A DNA stretch of 64,000 nt, taken from the NCBI RefSeq assembly GCF_001619985.1, contig NW_017264195.1, positions 1,054,001 through 1,118,000 on the forward strand. The letters are read 5' to 3'. Source of the stretch: Xylona heveae TC161 (taxonomy: Eukaryota; Ascomycota; Xylonomycetes; Xylonales; Xylonaceae). The notes under the pieces are model-generated. The model worked only from the letters and a program-made list of their open reading frames with translations. It was not told where the DNA came from and did not search any database. A program made the position numbers and the translations under genes. Below are positions 59,491 through 64,000 of the stretch, piece by piece; position 1 is the first letter of the stretch, and every line of letters begins with the position of its first letter.

Positions 59491-62410
59491 TCACTTTTCC
59501 CTCTCTTCCCCTCTGGTATCTGAACGTTGCTCGGATGTAACTTGGATTCGTTGCAATGCATGAAGGACTTTGAGGCGCGTCTTTGTGGTTGGATGGTCTG
59601 CACCTATTATCTGCTGACTGGCTTCAACACAATCAACCATTAATTTCAACGCTTCCTTGTGTCGACCTTGTCGCCGGTAAATCCAAGCAAGCTTATCCAT
59701 TCCCCACAATGTATCTGGATGCTCTTTTGCAATCCTGTGCTTGTGGACAACTTGCTCAAAGAGCCGCTCCGCATCTTTCGGTTTCCCTTGATGCTGGTAT
59801 ATAATAACAAGCCTATAAATGTTTCTCAGCGTCCTTGGATGGCCCCTCCTCAGAATCTCTGTGGGCTTGTCAGCAATTTGCTTGTAGATCTGCTCTGCTT
59901 CTTCTAGTTGCCCTTGCATCAAGTAAGTGGAAGCAAGTTCATGCATGGTTGTCAATGTATGTACATGCTCCTCTCCAAGGATCTTCTTGTGCTTGTTGAC
60001 AACTTGCTTGAGAAGCCCCTCTACATCGTCCAGTTTCCGTTGTTGCTTGTAAATGGAAGCAAGTTTATGCATGCTTGTCAATGTATCTGGATGGTCTTCT
60101 CCAAGGATCTTCTGGCGCTTGTTGACAACTTGCTCATAGAGCCCCTCTGCATCTTTCCATTTCTCTTGTTGCTCATAAAGCAAAGCAAGATCATGCATGC
60201 TTGTCAATGTATCTGGATGGNNNNNNNNNNCAACTTGCTCATAGAGCCCCTCTGCATCTTTCCATTTCTCTTGTTGCTCATAAAGCAAAGCAAGATCATG
60301 CATGCTTGTCAATGTATCTGGATGGTCTTCTCCAAGGATCTTCTGGCGCTTGTTGACAACTTGCTCGTAGAGCTGCACTGCATCTTTCCATTTGCATTGT
60401 CGCTTGTAAGTGGTAGCAAGGTTATGCATGCTTGTCAATGTGTTTGGATGGTCCTCTCCAAAATTCTTCTTGTCTTTGTCATTGTCAGCAACTTGCTTCA
60501 AGAGTTCTGCATCTTCCAGTTGACGTTGTCGACTAAAACTCCAAGAAAAATTTTGCACGTTCATCGATGGATCTAGATAGTTCTCTCTAAGGATCTTAGG
60601 GTCTTTGTTGTGCTTCTGAATGTAGGGTGAGGAGACAGGATTTTGGTCGTCTGAAATCTTGTCATCTCGTTGCGTCGTCGGGATCTGAACGATTTCTGAT
60701 GTCGAAGAGGTCGACAATGTAGGGGAAAGAACGGAAGTCTCTGGACGATCTGTGCACTCGGGAGAAGATTCCTCCTCCTCCTCCCCTTCTTCTTCTTGCT
60801 CTTCATCAGCGTCGTCAGATGGAAGAATCAGGGTAGTTACGAATAACGCCATATCCTCCAAATGTCTTGCTATGTGCTTCAAAGGCTGTTTGCTTCTAAG
60901 ACTGGTCTTGCAAAAGGGGCAATTTTCCCCGAGCGGGTTTGTAGTGTAAGTGCAGCGCTTGCAAAGCTTCTTCAAAAGAATCATTATAGATTCTCTGCCT
61001 AAGAATGCCGAATCGTGATTGCTAGCGAAGTGCTCATCGAAATTTTCTTGACTGGAAAAAGCAGGCAAATCTTTGCATTTCTCGAAAATGCAAACCCACT
61101 CTTGACCCTGCAGATGGGCAGTAGTCTCATGTTCAATCCATTCATATCGAGAGTTGAAACACAAATCACCACTAGAGCAGCCTTGGTGTGTACAGAAATA
61201 AGGCTTGGTATCATTTAAAACATGATTCCTAGACACCGTGCATCAGCTACATTTGCATTGCCAAAGAGAATTCATGCAATAATAACCTCCATCGTCGAGT
61301 ATCGCGGACATTATGCAGTAGCCGCAAACAGATAGGGCACACAAACGTGACACCGGGCCCGAGGACGACAGGCGGCCGCGGCAATTTAGGTCGTCTGAAC
61401 ATCTCTACAGTCGACTCGGTCCCGCTCGAGGTCTCGGATATGTTGTCCAATTCAACATCTTGCATAAGCGGCAGTGAACAGATTGCTGACCTCGCCGCCT
61501 CGCTTTGGAGCATCGAGCCATAGCCGGAATCTCTTTCCACTGTTGCATTTGTTTTAATCGCTTCGTGGCGTCTTAAACTGCCTTCTTTAAGCCTCGAATA
61601 GAGAATCCAGCTAGCCCGCGCTAGCCGGTCGAGTAGATATGTATTTCCATTCGGGAATTTGTCTGCCAACAGACGCCTAAAATGATCATGAGGGAGCTCG
61701 CTGTTCTCAACACCGGTCGAGATCTCCTTCGTTAATTCGTCAGATACATGTGGTATCACGGCCGACGATTCTTTCAAAGTCATCAAGGAAGGCGCAAGCT
61801 CGAGCAATGATTCGCAATTCTCGGCAAACGCCTCAGAGATACTTTGCCAAAATCTTGCTTCCTCTTTGTCATTGCCATCCAGAGAGCTTGCGCTGGCCTC
61901 CTCGAGATCATTTATCTTTGAGGTGCTTTCGTGGTCATCGTCATCGTCGGACTCCGAATCGATGAAGAAAGCTGCTTCAGGTACGATAACAATGGCTTTC
62001 TCTGTCAAAGTGTTCAGGGCTGTCGACGTCGCTGGATCTTGCAATCGCCGATTTGCAGCTAATTTAATCTCTCAAATTAATTTAAATGATTTCGACTAAT
62101 TGAGGCTTATCGGTCGGCTTGTCCAACCTTTTGCGAGAAGACTACTTGTGGCAGCAAGGGCGCCAATTGTAGCAGCTTTTATTTGATCGTTCATATCAAG
62201 AATCAAGTCCATTTCGCCTTTTGCAGCGCCGAACCCGTTGGCCCATAGGCGCAATCGATCGATGTCATCCTGCAACCTACTCAAAATTGGCTCTGCATTG
62301 CTGTCTGTTTTTGCTGCGGCTAAAAGTCGGAGGGATGCAGCGATACACTCGAGCACAAGCTCCCCGGCAAATCCAACTTCAAGCTGGAGTGGAAAGGCAT
62401 CATTCGCCAT
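59491..62410 (-). CDS. acuF-like C2H2 zinc-finger protein with kinesin-light-chain-type TPR array
   Basis: Exons 62128-62410, 61287-62058 and 59491-61228 give at least 930 residues; the true length is unknown because of the N gap. The N-terminal 100 residues (LVLECIAASLRLLAAAK, IDRLRLWANGFGAAKGEMDL) and FPNGNTYLLDRLARASWILY resemble the helical N-terminus of fungal proteins described as acuF-like. Next come zinc-binding modules (VTFVCPICLRLLHNVRDTRR, KPYFCTHQGCSS, EWVCIFEKCKD, CPFCKTSLRSKQPLKHIARH), an acidic linker, then eight or more 42-residue TPRs of the type GEDHPDTLTSMHDLALLYEQ. No NB-ARC/NACHT NTPase was found. The start MANDAFPLQLE at 62410 is chosen over an ATG at 62599. Function unknown; signalling or recognition is inferred from the TPR type. 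Confidence 0.8.
60126..60324. repeat. Identical TPR-coding repeat flanking an assembly gap
   Basis: A segment of about 94 nt starting CAACTTGCTCATAGAGCC occurs at about 60126-60220 and again at 60231-60324 with no difference that I could find. The two copies abut the run of N. Confidence 0.9.
60221..60230. other. Assembly gap (10 N)
   Basis: Ten N within the TPR array. The flanking repeat copies are identical, so the true copy number is unresolved. Confidence 0.98.
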
Positions 62411-62695
62411 TTTTAAATGATGAAATTTTACTTGTGTGAATGAATCGATGCAGAAACAATTTTGCGGAGGAAGGACGAGCTTTATTGGAGCTGTTATATC
62501 AGCTGACTGACTCGAGGGTACCACAAGGCTGAACAGCACATGAGGCGCAGCAGGTTTCGTGATAACCCTGTAGGTGCCGTCGAGCACAGCCTTCCGCATA
62601 ACTCAAGATCGCTCGAATAGTCGAAACGCAGTTATATCTGTTCTCTTCATTTATCCTGTTGAATCCTGCTGTGGACAATGTTATGAGAAACCACA
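62411..62695. promoter_or_regulatory. Compact bidirectional promoter of the zinc-finger-TPR / DUF7580-like pair
   Basis: 285 bp between two divergent start codons. Both genes must share this regulatory DNA. An in-frame ATG at 62599 could extend the minus-strand gene and shrink the gap to 96 bp. Confidence 0.55.
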
Positions 62696-64000
62696 ATGGA
62701 CGGCGTCAGTCTTGGAATTTCAGTTGTAAGTCTGGCGATACAATGTCTTGGCGGCAAAAAGGCAGTCATAGGCATGATAACATCCTCGGCAAAGATTAAA
62801 GATATAAACAAGAGGGTGAGGAAAAGCTTATTCCTGAGAGAGAAGGATTTCAAGCACTGTTGTCAACGGCTTCTGAAGGGTCTCAAGTCCGATGAGGAGC
62901 TTAAATTGATATTTGGAAACGGCGAGGCAGAAGCTCCAGCATTCTGGCAAGATACTTCTTGGGAGTCACAGTTGCGGGCCCATCTTGGTGACTTCTTCGA
63001 GGAAGCTATGACTGCTGTAGATTTGTGCCTGGCAGTGTTTGAACAAATCCACAACGTGCTAGGCAAGTGCAAGTCTAGTAAGACAGGAATATCAGTCACT
63101 GAAACCGTACGTATAAAATTTTCAGCCAGGGGATTTCGTGCTAACAATTACAGAATGGCAATGGACCCGAGAAGAATAATGACGATCTGCTTTCAAAAGA
63201 GTCCATACCTCTCTTTACGAAGAGAAGGATTGCTGCAACTGAAACGGAGATTCGAACCTTGCTTTCTGAACTTCGAGAACACATGGATGATTACCGATGT
63301 GTCGTGGACAAGCATCATGAATCTCGCAATGGCTCTGTCTTAATTTCGTCCACTGTTCCTCTGAAAGTGCCCTCAAAGATCAAGGTGGATCATTCTTCAA
63401 TCAAACATTTCCAAGAGCAGCTCAATTTTCTATACGCAGCTCTGGCGTCTACTGGAAACTGTTATTGTCACGAGTTCAATCTACGATTGGAGTTCAAGCC
63501 AATACCGGAATATTCAACTGCTACGAGATCCACCGAAGTCGGTCACGGAGATCAACTAGACCCTATTCGTCAGCCTGTGTTCAACCTTTTGGCAATCTAC
63601 GGCGACCACCAGTCACTCTGGAGCAGAGAACCACTTTTTGGTACAGAATCAGCCTTTGGCTCAGAAATGCAAATCGATGACTCATTTGAATGCGGACGAT
63701 ATCAGCTTGATGCGCTGGAAGTAAAGCCACGATTGATTATCCAGCATCAGTTGAAAGATTGTTCCCAAACCCAGAACGATGAAAGAGCTTCTACGGCCAA
63801 ACCAAAGAGGAAGGTCACCTTTACCTTTGAAACCGAGACTGTGCTGGGGAAACGCTCTTCTACAATTGAAAAATCCGTAGATGGGAGCAAAATAATCAGT
63901 ACGAAAAAGATCGACAACCTTTGTAACTGTTTAGCTACCGGAAATGGACACCAAAACACCGATGAATGTCTTGGCTACGTTCCCACTCAAAATAACTATC
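62696..64000 (+). CDS. DUF7580-like fungal protein (partial, runs off window)
   Basis: Two exons are visible, 62696 to about 63108 and from about 63155 on. They are joined over a short intron with a GTACGT donor and a GCTAAC branch, reading TET then NGNGPEKNND. The N-terminus MDGVSLGISVVSLAIQCLGG is a hydrophobic helix typical of fungal signalling or prion-type N-domains. Helical segments follow (KDFKHCCQRLLKGLKSDEEL, HLGDFFEEAMTAVDLCLAVF). Later come CYCHEFNLRLEFKP, KRKVTFTFETETVLG and IDNLCNCLATGNG with CLGYV, a pattern I associate with DUF7580 proteins (from memory). The reading is open to the window end, so the C-terminus is missing. It is divergent from the zinc-finger-TPR gene. Confidence 0.7.

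Noticed and set aside
59908-60576. 222-codon plus-strand frame with repeats
   Set aside because: Antisense reading of the TPR array; its repeats simply mirror the TPR units.

Overview
This window comes from a filamentous ascomycete (Pezizomycotina). Short spliceosomal introns with GTRNGT donors and CTRAC/CTAAC branch sites interrupt almost every gene, and most gene products are recognisable fungal housekeeping proteins. The EsdC-type, DUF7732-type and acuF-like zinc-finger proteins point to a Eurotiomycete-like lineage; that placement is inference. About 18 protein genes are supported. I saw no tRNA, rRNA, CRISPR array, transposon body or LTR element. One assembly gap of 10 N lies inside a repeat array at 60221-60230.

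Layout. 0-9 kb is a dense housekeeping block: TRAPP subunit Bet3 (-), the U5 snRNP 40K WD40 protein (+), a Nop6-like ribosome-biogenesis RRM protein (-), an unnamed membrane protein (+) and the 90S factor Cms1 (-). 10-20 kb holds a two-helix membrane protein with two PPxY motifs (+), a triple dsRNA-binding-domain protein (-) and a large unnamed protein with an AT-hook-like motif (-). 20-28 kb is mostly non-coding around a Csx1/Nam8-type three-RRM regulator (-). 28-41 kb carries a Boi1/Boi2-type SH3-SAM-PH polarity protein (-), an SP-RING (MIZ/PIAS-type) SUMO-ligase-like protein (+) and an SV2-like MFS transporter (-). 43-51 kb has a Gly/Ser-rich secreted or GPI-anchored protein with alternative 3' exons (+), a Rieske-AIF oxidoreductase (+) and EsdC (+).

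53-59 kb is a GABA-catabolism group: GABA transaminase (-), a 2-haloacid-dehalogenase-type HAD hydrolase (+) and succinate-semialdehyde dehydrogenase (+). The first and third catalyse consecutive steps from GABA to succinate. A GATA-factor site lies between GABA transaminase and the HAD gene.

59.5-64 kb is the most unusual part. A protein with an acuF-like C2H2 zinc-finger module fused to a near-identical kinesin-light-chain-type TPR array faces, across a 285-bp gap, a DUF7580-like protein that runs off the window. High-identity TPR arrays are typical of fungal STAND/NLR-like recognition proteins, but no NTPase domain is present here, so this pair is my best candidate for an undescribed recognition system.
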